Positions 11,872-25,200 of a stretch of DNA of 64,000 nt are shown here, piece after piece. The notes under the pieces were generated by a model. It did no database searches. It was not told the DNA's origin and worked only from the letters and a program-made list of their open reading frames with translations. The stretch comes from Enoplolaimus lenunculus (lineage: Eukaryota > Nematoda > Enoplea > Enoplida > Thoracostomopsidae), in the NCBI GenBank assembly GCA_030248215.1, contig JASANG010000641.1, positions 310,001 to 374,000 on the forward strand. Reading direction: 5' to 3'. Both the position numbers and the translations under genes were made by a program. Numbering within the stretch: position 1 is the first letter of the stretch; each line of letters begins with the position of its first letter.

Positions 11872-12126
11872 CACTGTAAATACCAGTGAGTAAATTTTAA
11901 CTCAGAATGAGTTGAATCACTCAGTCTGAGTTAGGACTATCAGAACTCACAATTGTTGTGAGTTGATTCAACTCATTCTGATTTAATCAGTTAACTACCA
12001 CGGCGTCAACTCCACTCACGGTGAGACTCAACTCAACTCAGAGTGAGTTAAAGATTACTGTTATAGACTCAGAAATAACTAACTTTCCGTTTGAGTTGTT
12101 TAAATAACTCATAGGATTTTACAGTG
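11872..12126. mobile_element. Family C MITE rich in AACTCA motifs
   Basis: CACTGTAAATACCAGTGAGT at the left and AGGATTTTACAGTG at the right, flanked on both sides by TA (11870-11871 and 12127-12128). The interior is repeated AACTCA/TGAGTT motifs in both orientations that could fold into a long hairpin. A TA duplication and CACTG ends suggest a Tc1/mariner-type source. Confidence 0.75.
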
Positions 12127-12494
12127 TACCATTGCTCCTATGTTCGTCTTAAAGTGTTCCTTGCGAACTCGAAAATATATTCCACAAAGACTGGATGCTG
12201 TATCTATACTTTAACAAAGAGTATGCAACTGGTCCATTTGTGCAGAAAAGAATGTACCCGGCACGCGTTACGCTTCTGACCCACCCCCGTATATGGGCCG
12301 GTATAACTATGTGAACCATAACACTGTATGCGCATCAAAAATTTCTCCGCTCATAGTATATTAATTTAAGGTTATTGCATGTGACAACGTCCCATCTAAA
12401 CTAAAGAGGGTCGGCCAAAAACGCAACGTCCAATGGTACATTTTGTAGCACACAAATTTGGGTAGTTGCACACTCTTGTTATAACAAAGAGTGA

Positions 12495-12625
12495 AGTGAT
12501 CATCTACTCTTGATTTCAGTATAAGGGTTGCGCTCACGTACGATAGCGTATGGTAACGGACGGTGACGCACGGCAACGGCCGGTGACGGACGGTGTCGCA
12601 AGACAAGTATACTGCAACGCTTACT
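12495..12625. mobile_element. Family E palindromic element
   Basis: The sequence GGTTGCGCT... encloses repeated CGGTGACGGACGG-like units and ends near AAGTATACTGCAACGC. Related copies are at 26993-27125 and 29636-29752. It is much richer in C and G than its surroundings. Confidence 0.6.
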
Positions 12626-13832
12626 GTGAAAATTTTAACTTACAAAAAAATCGACGCTGTTTTACAGGGAATACGTCAGATAGGAAATCTTAAATTGATC
12701 CTCTGTATATTTTTCAGCATTTTTTGGCAATAAAAAATTCTACACTTAAATCAAAACAAATACCTTACAGAATACAATGACGAGATTGTCGTTTAAAGAT
12801 GTTTGTAAGAACAAAATAGACAAAGATATCAAAGCCATTAATAATAAAATTTCAACAGATTATGCTATGAAAATTGAAATACGGCAACTGATTGTTCACA
12901 ACCGTCAAATTAAAAAGTTATCATTTTATTCAGTATTTCGACCTATTTTATCCCTTGATATACATACAGAAATACGTAATATATGCATATATTCAGATAT
13001 ATATTATATTTATTATTACAACTATTTATGAAATTCGGATCAATTTGTTTCGTTTGTTGAAATTTTGTTTGTTTGTTTGTTTGTTTAAAATTACTCAAGG
13101 GATTCAAGAAAATTCTGAGAACACAACTCAAGTATATTTGTTTATTAACAAAGTACCCAGCGATAAGACATTCGGTGCCGGATCTGGGATGAGCGGGGGT
13201 CCACTCAAGGCATGGCTTCTACGTAACATGGTTTAAAAGTGAAATTTTGTTTTAAAATTTAGTACTAAAATTGCGTTTGGTTTCTCGCTCGTGAGCGTTT
13301 TTCCTACCAGATTATGGATCAGCCGTTGAAGGTACGCATCCTTGTGATAATACATTTGAAGGGAATCGAGAAATCTAGAAACCGCTAAACAATATGGGGT
13401 TATAAAATAGTAAAATTGAACAACATCGCATAATGCACTACAGGGACTTATGCCGGGAGTTCAAGTCCTGTAGCCTGATTCATAAACTTTCGGACCTGTA
13501 ACAAAAAATCACCGTATTTTTCTTGCCTTAAAAATATTAAATTTTTAAAAAAAATCAAAAATTCAAATTTTTATCGTTGCAGGAACGCCGCTGCAAGTGA
13601 ATATGATTTGAAATCAGTGAAAACTACGTAGAATCGTATTTCATGATATCACAATATCTGATCACTTCTTGCAACTCTCAACACAAAAATACACACACAC
13701 GTCACATCTCGTTGAACGTTCTAATTTCGACCCGTTGTCTGAAATGTTTATTTTTTGATTTTTTAAAGTGTTTTTGGTTTCTTTTAAAAGTGGATATTTA
13801 GTATTAAAGTGAAATTTACGCAGAATTGATTC
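12626..13832. other. Intergenic, no supported gene
   Basis: AT-rich. Overlapping short frames at 12777-13031 and 12892-13236 look partly coding in composition (the second ends with a Gly-rich stretch, GAGSGMSGGPLKAWL), but I cannot assemble a spliced product or name a family. A B-box-like GTTCAAGTCC at about 13459 may be a SINE fragment. Confidence 0.4.
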
Positions 13833-14049
13833 TAGAGCCCGTATTCTCAAATGTGTGTATAGCATTTATTAACCGGTACACGATAAGTGTTGTAAGTTTC
13901 GAATCAGTGAGATTTGAAATTAAGCACATTTGTTGCATTGCATTCAATTTACTTTACTTCTGTGCAAATTTTGAGATCTGCAATTGAAGCAATTCGTTAG
14001 TTTGAAAACCTACTTGCGCTAGGTGCTATATACATTTGAGAATACGGGC
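13833..14049. mobile_element. Family F MITE
   Basis: The ends CCCGTATTCTCAAATGTGTG and its near complement CATTTGAGAATACGGG bound an interior that includes TTTTGAGATCTGCAATTG. Related copies are at 16755-16990, 30237-30462 and 36388-36540. Confidence 0.7.
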
Positions 14050-14164
14050 TTAGGTTAAAATAGCGCAACTACTTTATCAGTGATCAACACTTGTCTACAT
14101 TCCCTCCACAAAAATTGTACGCGACTGAAAAAATAAAATAGGCTAAGGTTTTATAGCGTTGTTA

Positions 14165-14388
14165 CACTGTAGGTAAATTCCATTGAGTTGATTTTAACTC
14201 AGAAAGAGTTCAACCACTCAGTCTGAACTAAGGCTATCAGAACTCTGAATCATGAGTTGATTCAACTCATTCTGAGTTAAACTGTTCAACTCACAAACTC
14301 AGCGTGAGTTAACACTTACAGTTATTAAACTCAGAAATAACTAACTCGTTATATTGGTTGATTATTGAACTCATTGGAATATACAGTG
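14165..14388. mobile_element. Family C MITE
   Basis: The CACTGTAGGTAAATTCC left end and GAATATACAGTG right end are flanked by TA on both sides. AACTCA/TGAGTT motifs fill the interior. Confidence 0.75.
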
Positions 14389-14699
14389 TAAGCCTTTTAG
14401 GGTCAGGTTTTAGGCACGGGCAGACGATTAATAAACTGTAAGGTCGGGGAAGAGAACTTTCGCCTTCTATCAAATTAACACCAGTGTGCGGGGAGATAAG
14501 TAAAAGAACAACCCTTACCCAGATTGAAAGGCGTGCTGGCATAGGATGAACGTCCGTCTCAGCACCAACTTGTAGGGGTGTAATTTAAGATGTTCCCAAC
14601 TGATTTGGCTTTTATTTATTTTCTCCATATGACCCAGGCTGAGGCTAAACGTGCACTCATTTACTGTATAAATATACTGTCCAGAATATCACACATGGA

Positions 14700-15143
14700 G
14701 AGCCTGATATTCGTTTCGCCTTTCCAGAGGGCAACCCTATCGCTATTCGGATTTGAACTGTTTCCCCTTGCTGTGCAGATCCAAACTGTTGTTTATTTTC
14801 CAATCCATATTCAATTATTTGGGCCACAAACCTTTAATGCCAGCCATTTTCTTTCGTTTAAGTTCGTTACTTTAAAAACTTACTTTAGAGTGTGCTGCTA
14901 CGAATAGGTAACATTAGTTGGATGGAGTAGAGAACAAATTCTGTACTCTAATTGATTAGGTCCAGGAAGCGCTTACGTAATCAAATTAGAGTACCTACTT
15001 GTTGTTTATGGACTAATTAGTAATTTTGGACCCTATCTGTTTACAAAATCTAATTAAGGAAATACACTCAAATCGACCCAGACCCAAAATATGGCTCCTA
15101 AACTCGATATTACTTGTCAAGTTTTATTCGGGTCACTGTAGTA
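14700..15143. mobile_element. Family D MITE, left end damaged
   Basis: It contains the family block CGCCTTTCCAGAGGG and the right end TATTCGGGTCACTGTAGTA. The left terminus is not recognisable. Confidence 0.55.
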
Positions 15144-16275
15144 TAGAGGTAATCATTTCTCAAAACACAAATCTGATTCTGAATATAAGCCAGTAAATGA
15201 AAGTTCAAGAGCCAAAAAGTTTCGACTTATGGTGAAATTAAAAAGTGCGGCCAAAATGTTTTCTGGTGGTGCCCATATTAACGCCCTTATTGCTAACGTG
15301 AATATCAGAATTACAGGTCCCGAGACCAATGCGCCTTAGCTTTTTAAGTATCATAATTGCAGTGCGCCCTATATCCTACCTTCACGGGTGTAGCTGTGAT
15401 TTCATTTAGGAATCTCACAAACAAACATTTTTGGAAGTCTACGCTCGAGAAACTGCTTCTAAATCCTGTTAAAGGTGATTGTGTTTATTGCTTATTAGCT
15501 TGATATTTTGGGAGAAAATATATCTTCTCTGTTCGTTTTGTTGTAATACCGCCCTGCCTATATGTCAATCATTTGCATAAAAACAAAAAATAGCTATTAA
15601 AACTTCAAATTTATTCTGGTTTTGCCGAAATTTCAGGCCATTATGGCTAATGCAAACTTCAGCCAGTGCTGGATAAAATTTTCGCCAAAACGCAGACGAA
15701 AAAACAACATTGTAATATTTTAAAATTTGAACTGTTTACTTTTAAATAAATGTTAAAATTTTAATTCGATTAAAAAGTATAATCAACGAACGTTATTTGA
15801 CAGCGCTGTGTGTCTGATTGCAAATAATGCATGGTGTTTGGTTAATGGTTGAAGAGACTCAGTGTCCAGCAAATTTAGTTTATTGCAAATTTCTCGATCT
15901 GATACTGTTAAATTCACGCATTTCTTTAGCGTTATAGACCAGTGGTTATTAATAGATCCGAGATGAAATTGAAAATATTCATATATTCATTTGAGAATAA
16001 GGTTCGTTATAGGATTGCCGGTTAGTAAAATGAAAAAATAAACTAACTTATTTAGATACGTTCAATAGGAAAAGTATTCTTTAACTGAAGTACATTTTTA
16101 GAAACGAAAAATAAACTAAATATTTCATTTACAATAAATTGGTCGCTGAAGTACAATATGCGATTATTCTTATATTGCATCTAGAATTTTTCGAGTTATC
16201 TTGATTCAAAAACTTTAAATTTAAATTTTATTTCAAAATAATGTAATACTCAGTATAAAACTGTCAGGTACGTCA
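15144..16275. other. Upstream region of the Patched-related gene
   Basis: No gene seen. A fragment at about 15957-16005 resembles the SINE tail (GAAATTGAAAATATTCATAT). The last 80 bp before the start codon contain several possible 3' splice sites (ACTCAG, GTCAG), so an upstream non-coding exon is possible. A candidate is the short ATG segment at 13315 that ends in a donor-like AAG|GTACGC, but it cannot be joined in frame. Confidence 0.4.
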
Positions 16276-19200
16276 ATGTTAAGTCAACAATTGACTCGAT
16301 TTTTCTTTCATTTCGGCGGATATGTTTACGATTTTTGGTGGCTTTTTTTGACGGTTCCTATTATAATTAGCGGTCTGTTGTCATCGGGATTCTTCTTCCT
16401 ACAGCAACGCTATCCTGATCGTATGGAACAGATTTTTGTGCCGCATAACGGCCGAGCGAAGTATGAGCGTCAGGTATGAACGGTCGGTTTTTTTGTGAAC
16501 CACAGTAGTGTGCTTGTTTGGGTTTTTTAAATTTTAATTAAATTTGAGTACCAGCTTTTGGTGCAGTGAACGAGGTTTTTTCGTACGCCGTCTCACTCCC
16601 AAATTATCCGGTCAGTGATGAGCTATGTATTTTTTCCATAATATATTTGAGTGAGGCGAATTTTCAACTATAGCTTGTTCTTTGTGGTTTTTTAAGATTT
16701 TAATACATTCCACAGCTATGACGACGTAACAGGTATACGCTCCGGAACCCATATTATATGCTGGACCCATATTCACAAATGCGCATAGTACCTATCATCA
16801 GTTAGCGATAAGTTTTCAAACTGATGAACAACTGCAATTGCAAATCATAGAATTGGTGCAAAAGTAGGGCAAATTAAACGCAAACAATGTGTTGAATTTC
16901 GAACCTCACCGCGGGAATGTTCCAAAGTTGCACAGGACCTATCACTATTAACTGGTGATAGGTGCTATACACAATTGAGGATACGGACTCTGGTGTTAGC
17001 TATGTCTTTTTAATTACATTTTTCAGTGATGGGAATTTTTTTGTCTTTACTTGAACGTACAACAACTCTTAGCCGCCTAAAGCACGAAGTAACCATTACC
17101 TTGCAAGTACGTACTACTCCAAGTTTATCTTTCCAGGTAATCGCCGAACACTGGCCGTTAGAACCAAACAATTTTCGGCCAGGCAAAAATTTTGAACCGC
17201 AGTACTGGTGCGAGGTGAAAGCGATAACAATTGCCGAAAACGGAAGCTTTTTGGAACCGAAATACGCCGATGAACTCGAAAAACTCGACGATCATATCCG
17301 TAACGGTATTAAGTAAGCTGATATTGCGTAACATGTAACCACGAGTAGAACGTTTTATTGTGTTATTGACAGAGCAAACAGGGGAGGTGGAAGGCCGAAA
17401 AGCTCGTTATATATGTGTATATGTATATATATACATTTAGCTTACATTGACGTAGTCGGCAAGGGCGCATGCAGCCATGGAGCGAAAGTTAATACGTGAA
17501 AACTTTCTTTGGATTTTCTGAAACGGAATTTTAGATACTTTTTACTTTATAACACAAGAACGTCGACGTTCAAATGTTTTTAGAATATAACCTGTTCGTT
17601 TCCAAAGTTGTCATAGTGATTTTCAGAAGTAATCGGTTTGAAATTTTCAAACAGCAGCTTGCATACCAGCGTTGCCTGTATTTCAAGATAAATAGTTGTG
17701 GTTTGATAAATTGAACATTTGAAATCGAACTCTATTCGTTTTTAATATTTCATATCTACGAGTACGTTCCTCGTAAACATGCATATAAAACTTTGATGTA
17801 CAATAATGCCGACAGTGCAATAAATAATTATGTTTCAGCCTTCTGTCGTGTTATTATTAACTGTTAGTGACAAAATATGTCAATATGTTGACTGTCTGAA
17901 AAGTGTGAATTAAATTTTTTAACAATTTTTGACACGCAGTTTGAAATAACCCCACTGCTTGTATTAATGAAAATTTATTTATGGTCGAAAAACCAACATT
18001 CAAGACAGGGTTGTTTTCGAACTTGTAGCCCTTTGAACACAATTTGGTTCGATTAAAAAAAAAGACTTTGCCTATTTGAACTTGTCAAGGTGTCCACTGA
18101 TCTTTTGGAGCTCAAAATCCGCTATTTCAACGTTTAAATGTGGCTGTGGAATATTAAAATCAAGTGAGGTAGTGTGGAACTCAAATACATATTCGAAAAT
18201 TTACAAAATCCGACCATTTTTGGGCAAACGCCGATGATGTTATTGCCGAAAAGACCATTGTCAACTGAATATATACACTGGCTACAACCAGCTATTGATA
18301 GATTCAGTGTAAATTTTCAAGCTTGAGAATTAAACGTTTCTATGTGTCCAATATACATTCAATATTAAAGATCGACTACATCTGTGCCAAATTTGGTTCG
18401 CAAATTTGGCGGCTATTCGGATTGAAACCTAGACATAGAGTACAGCAGTCCGCTGGGGTTGTTGGACAAAAATCATTTGTTGTTTCACAATTCTTTGCTC
18501 TAGCTATGTAATTAGTGTAGTGAACCTAAAATTTAAACGAAACAAAATCACGTTTGGTTCAGTACAGCTTAACACAAGCTAAAACTTATTTATTTTTTAC
18601 TAAACCAAAATTAATTTTACTTTAAAATAGACGCTCAACTGACTTTCTGAACCGCTATTATCTTATAGTAAAATATCCATAGCTTCAAAGCACAGTGCTT
18701 TAGATAGGCGAACTTGTATTTTTTGCTTGTTACGGGCTCAAGCCTCTCGCACCTCTAATTTTTTTGATAAAATCGTTAGGTCCCTACCATACAATATTTC
18801 CCCCCGCAGAAAATTGGCACCTCTATAGCATACAGTAAAAAATGCGTTCAATAAGTTTTGCAACCTTCCCGTCAGAAATGTTGGAGTCCGCCGCTGGTTC
18901 TATATAGTACTGTTTAAATTAAAATTAACTTCAGAGTTACATTCGAAGAAACTCAATACAACTTGCGATACAATGATTTATGCTTGATAACTGTTGACGG
19001 CGACTGTCACGCAAACAGTCATGTAGCATTTTTGAAAAGTTTAGACGTTTGGGGTAAATATTTTGATTTGACTTATCCGCGAGCGAATTTGGCCAAAAGT
19101 CCACGATACGTCGCTAATTTGCTCGGTGGCGTTAAACTCAACGATAGCGCAGGACATCTGGCTTCAGTTCGTGGGGTCCGACTGTTGTACTATCTTCAAG

Positions 19201-22200
19201 AAGAACCTCATGTTGTGGCTCAGCTGTCCAGAAAATGGCTTCATCGATTGGCTGATTTTGTTGCTAATTACCGGTCGGAGCTTATTGATGTACGTGTTTT
19301 TTCATTAAGACCAAAAACTGTACGCTCGTGGGCGCCCGCACTGTAAATTCCAATGAGTTACTTAATCAACTCAGACGGAAAATTAGTTATTTCGGAGTCA
19401 ATAATAGTGAACTTTAACTCATTCTGAGTTGACTGGATTCTCACTGTGAGTTTAGTCGACTCCGAGAGAGTTGATTAATGAAATCAAAATCAGTTGAATC
19501 ACAACTCAAAATCGTGAGTTCTGATAGTCCTAACTCAGACTGAGTGATTCAACTCATTCTGAATTAAAATCAACTCGCTGGACTTTACAGCGCACAAATG
19601 GGTTGTAGTCTTAGGCTTACCCTTAGGCTTAATCTTGTGCGTATCCAAAGCGTTTCTGAAACCTAACAGTAAACCTAACCCTTAGCATAAGCCGTTTCCT
19701 ACGCCTAAGCCTGAGCCTAAGCCTATTAAGCCTTGACTTTAAATGTGGAAGGCAAGTGTAGATGTATGGATTAATGTCTTAAGAGATTGGACATTTTTCG
19801 ATGCATCTACAGTAATCTATTAACGTTTTCTGGACTGTATCTGACTTGCACTGTTGTATCCCATACCTTGGCGGCGCCCGTGTGTAAACTCGCCCCCTTA
19901 ATTTGTCTCAAAACACCTGATAAATCAATTTCTGCTTATGGAAGTGTGTAACGCTGTCGCCCTGCTGCTTTTGAATCTTTTGCTCACAATTTTAAAAATT
20001 TAAAGCACAATTCAAACGTACAAAATTGTATAATTTGAACACAAGTCCAAATCAACCCTACATAGCTCTGCTTCGAGTGAGTTTAGGCCTGAAAATACTA
20101 GCAGATCCCAAGCGGGCCAAACCAGGCCTTTCCAACATAACCAAAAACTAAAACTATATTTAAGATTCCGTACTAAAATTGCTTTCAGGTTCTCGCTCAC
20201 AATTTGTTCATTATTATATATCGCGCTTCCCATTCCCTGTCAAAAATATCTCGACCTGCCAATCAATTAACTAATATCATAACATTAGCCAAATCCTGTT
20301 TTAGGTTCGAAAAAACCACCAATTCAATTTATAAGATTCGTTTAGAACAGCGAAATGGCGTTTCTTAAGGTTTCCATTGAGACCAAATTTCGACAAACTC
20401 GAGTGCAACGGTAGCTAGGTAAAGGTACTATATCTTTCACCATCAAGAGCAACAAGGCAGTGACACCGTAACCCTAACTTGAAATTCATAATACTGGTCC
20501 CAAATTCAAAAATAGGTCCTAAGGTGAACCCGAGAGTGTCCTTCCTAGCCAAGGCCCCGTCTACAAGAAAGTAAGCTAAAATTTTGTATTAGGATTGCGA
20601 ACAAAAATTGTTGCGTTCGGCTTCTCGAAAATGTTAATGTATTTTTTGGAATACGAAATTTCAGATCGCAGTGTTTCACGTGTATTCGCTTCATGAAGGA
20701 ATGGTTGAAAATAGCCTTCAGTTGATTCCGAAATTTGCCATCTCGTTCACTATTTTGGGCGTATTCTCGTTGGTTTGCAGTTACAAGCTTGTCCGCGTGC
20801 GTACATCCAGCAACCAAGTTAGCTCAGAACTATCCGGCACAAATGGTAACCGCACCCGATGCTTGATACCGTATGTGATTGACTGGCGACTTAGCAAACC
20901 AGTATTCGCGATAGGTATGTATTAGCTAAGTAATTTTGAATTGATTCTAGATAAATCTTTAGACGGATTTTGACTCAAGTCGATATTTTCCTTATATTTT
21001 GAGGATCTTGCATTTAATGTAAAACTTTATTTCCTTTTAACATCAGCATTATCAAAATTGTCTTTTGCCGAACGTCGTCTTATGGTTGCGTATAGTAAGC
21101 GCAGCGAAAACTGGCTCAAACTTAGATTAAGTATATGACTTAATTTAAGATTATATATAATATATAAAAATATATATATTATATGTATACGTACATATAT
21201 ATCAATTTATATATGTATTTGTGTATATATGTATTTTTGCAACCCTTTCGGTTTCGCAACTTTTGAGTGGCAACGCTCAAGTCATTTATGGCGATTTAAG
21301 TTTGACTCACACTTTCAGGCGGTCTGCTGTGTGGCGGGCTAGGAATCACAAGCGCAATGGGAAGCTTACTGTTATCCGGCGTCGTTCAATACAATACAAT
21401 AGTCAGTGTGATGCCATTTTTAGTCGTTTGTAAGTCAACTTCAAGCTGTCTAACGTGTATCGCTATCATTTATCCCGTGTATGTATAATGGATACCAGAT
21501 ATTGTCAGTCTGTCTTAAGCTCACGCTAAAATTGACACTTTTAGGCTTAGGATTGATCTTTGGTTTTGATGGTGTTTGGTGCCGTCCGTCTGGCACAGAA
21601 TATCAATTTGTAACCAAAAGGTTTTTGACTTGTGGAATGTCTGACGCCGGACTGCGCCGGATAGCGCCACACGACAACTATAGTACGACCCTTAAACTGA
21701 AACTTTATTTTTAGGCTGTTATGGTCTACACTATAGCTTTAGATTTGTGCTTGCGTTAGCAGCAGTTTGTTTGAGCGATTGCTTATTGCATTTTACACTT
21801 GAGACAGTAGGTATACGGTTTGAATTGATACCCGTTACTAAACTTTAAATTGGATCATGCACCCTTGGGCTCATGTAAAGATCAACGACTTAGCGTTTTT
21901 CTGCGGGACTGCAACAGAGTAAGCGTAAAGCTTTAGACTATTATTTTGTTTAGACTTTGGCTTGGGCGTAAGTATATATAAGCGCATTCTTACGCTTATT
22001 TTATTACGTAGCGTAAGCTTTAGACTATTATTTTGTTCAGACTTTGGCTTGGGGTAAGTATAAGCTCATTCTTACGCTTATTTTATTACTTAGGCTTAGG
22101 CTTAGGCTTACGAATCCACTTAGTTGTTTTGTACATTAGCCCACCCTTGTATTATAGACTTACTGTAGTGACCAGGATAAGAGGGGGGACTGATATTTAT

Positions 22201-25200
22201 TTGGCCTCTCCAGAGGGTACCCCCTTGTTATTGGGTTACGGACTGTTACGTGTTATTAACCCACGCTCCGCCACCCTTCGTTACTGATATATATCCGGTA
22301 CTGTAACTATTCGTTGAATTAATCATTTATTTGTCTTGCGTCAATAGCTTGAGCGATCGTGTAAGGTTATACTTAGGAATGTACATTCAAAATTTAAGTA
22401 CGCCTTAAAGATTCGAACTCAATTTTATTTGGTCCTGGAGTCATTTATGCGCTACAATGAAAACGACCAGAAAAAGAAAGGACAACCCGAACACCCCCCC
22501 CCTTAGGCTTAGACTTAAAAATAAGCTGATACTATTGTTCCGGCCTTGTTCTCTACATTGGCTAAACCTTGTATTATAGACTTAGGCGTGCTAGGCTAAG
22601 GCTTAGGCTTAGATATACGCTTATACCACTGTAACGGCCCTGTTTTCTACATTATCCCACCCTTGTATTATAAACTTAGGCGTTTTCTTACGATTAGACT
22701 TAACGTTTAGCTTAATATTATCAACACTAAATGAAACATAGATTTACGAAATTATTGCGTTCAGTTGTGCTGTTGTTGTTTCGTCATTTTTGTATCTTCG
22801 TTAATAATAGACTTTTGTTGTTTTCTAGCAATTGGCATTGACGATATGTTCATTATGCTTGCATCATGGCACAAAACGTCGCACGTTTCGTGTTTACGCT
22901 CACGTATTCAACTGGTCATGTCAGACAGCGCTGTGAGCATTACAATTACTTCCGTCACTGACGCGTTATCGTTTGGAATTGGTGCAATAACTACAGTGCC
23001 TGCAGTTCAGGTTCGTTTTGAACTAAACCGTTTTTCGGCAAACAGTTTAAACTTTGGCAGACGTAGAAAATCAATTTTTTTAAATTTCAAATTAAACTGA
23101 TTCAAATATTTATTTTTTCAAAGGTACTGACAAATCGTTATCAATAATTCTATTAGACAGAGTATCTTTGCCACAGAAATATCACGACGTTGTCGGCCAA
23201 AACTGGCCTCGAATCTGCTTTTCTTGGTTCGGCCGAAATTCAAAACTGGTAATTTTAAGCAGTTTCGGTGGGGACAATAGGTGATTTGTAGCAAATTGTT
23301 TATTCTGAATAATTCTTGTCAAACACAAATATATGATAAAATTAACACGTTTCACTTTGATATCTTTTGATTGGTTAATCATTGATTTTAGCTTTGAAGA
23401 TGCTAACATTTTGTTTAATTCAAACGACTGACACACTGCTGTGTTTCTGTTTTGCACCGTACCCCAAGTTTAGGTCGCTTCAAAATTTTTGATGCCTGGC
23501 GATAAGACTTACTCATAGTTATATCAAGAGTGGATGTTCGCTCAGTAACAAAAGTGTGCAACTGTCGGTAAACTCTGGCGTTGCGATTTTGGTCGAACCC
23601 CTCCTTTATTTAGAGGGGTCGCTGTCACACGTAACACCTCTAAGTTAAACTATGAGCAGAACAATTTTGATGCCGTATACATACGGGGGCTATGATTCTT
23701 CACAAGATGCACCCCCTAACTGAAAGGCGTTGTTGGTCAAAACCGAAGCGTATGCTGGGTACATTCTTTTCTACACAGAATGTATACCCAGTTGCACAGT
23801 TGTGTAAAACGAGTCATCATCAACTTTTGGTTATTTTTTTAAGTTATTCACTGCTTTTGATTCTTGTAAAAAAATAATTTAAGACACAAATTAATAATTG
23901 ATCAGTAATTGTTTATTATTCTTTTCTGCACAGAATGTATACCCAATTGCACACTTGTGTAGAAAACGAGTCATCATCAACTCTTGGTTATTTTTTAAAG
24001 TTATTCACTGCTTTTGATTGTTGTAAACAATAATTTAAGACACAAATTAATAATTGATCAGTAATTGTGTTTATTTCAGGGATTTTGCATATTCACCGCG
24101 GTTTCGATTATATTCACGTATGTGTATCAATTGACATTTTTCTCAAGTTTAATGGTCTTGAGTGGTATACGCGAACAGCGGTCGTTACATTGTCACGTGC
24201 CATGTTTTAAAACTGTTCCAGTTGATAAAGCTCAAAGTAAGCGTCAATGACACACGCAAACAAGCCTTAAATGTAATAATGCAATTTTCACAATATCATG
24301 CGTTCGCCATATACCTAATTTTTGGGCAATGTGTGATAGACACTGAAGCCGAAATATCTTTAATGCGTTGCTCAGCGAAACTGAGGCCATGAGTAATTTT
24401 TGTAAACGCGAATCTGAAGCTATTGTGTTCATAAGTGTGTTTTTCAGTACAACGGTTTGTTGAAAAATGTTGTAAAAGTTTTTTTATAAACTTACGAAAT
24501 GTAAAGATTTTCGCGTTTGAAGATTAGGCCAATGTATAGAACTGGTCCGCTACTGTAGGATAATAATATTTCAAAGCCTACGCCTACGCCTAAATGTAAC
24601 AATGAGCTTACAATTAAGCCTAAGTTACGCTTAAAAATAGTTCAAAGCTTAACCTTCCTGCGTCTTACAGAAAAACGTTCCGCCCCTGATCTTTGCATGT
24701 GCCGAACAAGACCTATCACTAACTGCAGATGGATGTTACACGCAGTAGTAAATAAAAGTTACGGTTTACATATATGTATACAAGTTATTAAAGTGCCCCT
24801 AACCGGGCCATAGAAAAAGATATGTTTTGAAAATATATTTGATGTGTAACGTGTAAAGTTTAGAAACAAGGGACTCGAACAAATTTTGAAAGTTAAATTC
24901 ATGTACTACCTTTTTTCACAAAAATCGGGCTTATTTTCCAGGACAGCATATTTCAGATTGCCAAAAAAGTTTTGGCGGTCACAAGCAAGCTGTGATGTGT
25001 CACACAGAAACATATTCACAGCTTTGGGCGGCCATAAATCAAACAGTATTATATTTGATGTTTTCCTTCGGTTAAAAAGAAATTTGACAATGTAATCGCT
25101 TTATTTCATGATAAAATTTTGAAGAACCCTTGAGAAGTCTGCGTACCTGAATTGTACTGGCAAAGTGCAATATTTTCTGAAACTTTATATATTCGTTTAT

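Noticed and set aside
12777-13236. Two overlapping frames that look partly coding
   Set aside because: I could not join them with good splice sites or find a start that explains both, and no family is recognised.
16724-16740. A 17-bp micro-exon (CTATGACGACGTAACAG) with good flanking AG and GT
   Set aside because: It puts a stop codon in the reading frame, while direct joining of the exons ending at 16473 and starting at 17137 is in frame.
21713-21812. An alternative exon after the one ending at 21429
   Set aside because: It has AG and GT borders and is open, but the protein does not resemble the family, whereas 21319-21429 supplies the expected TM3 block in phase.
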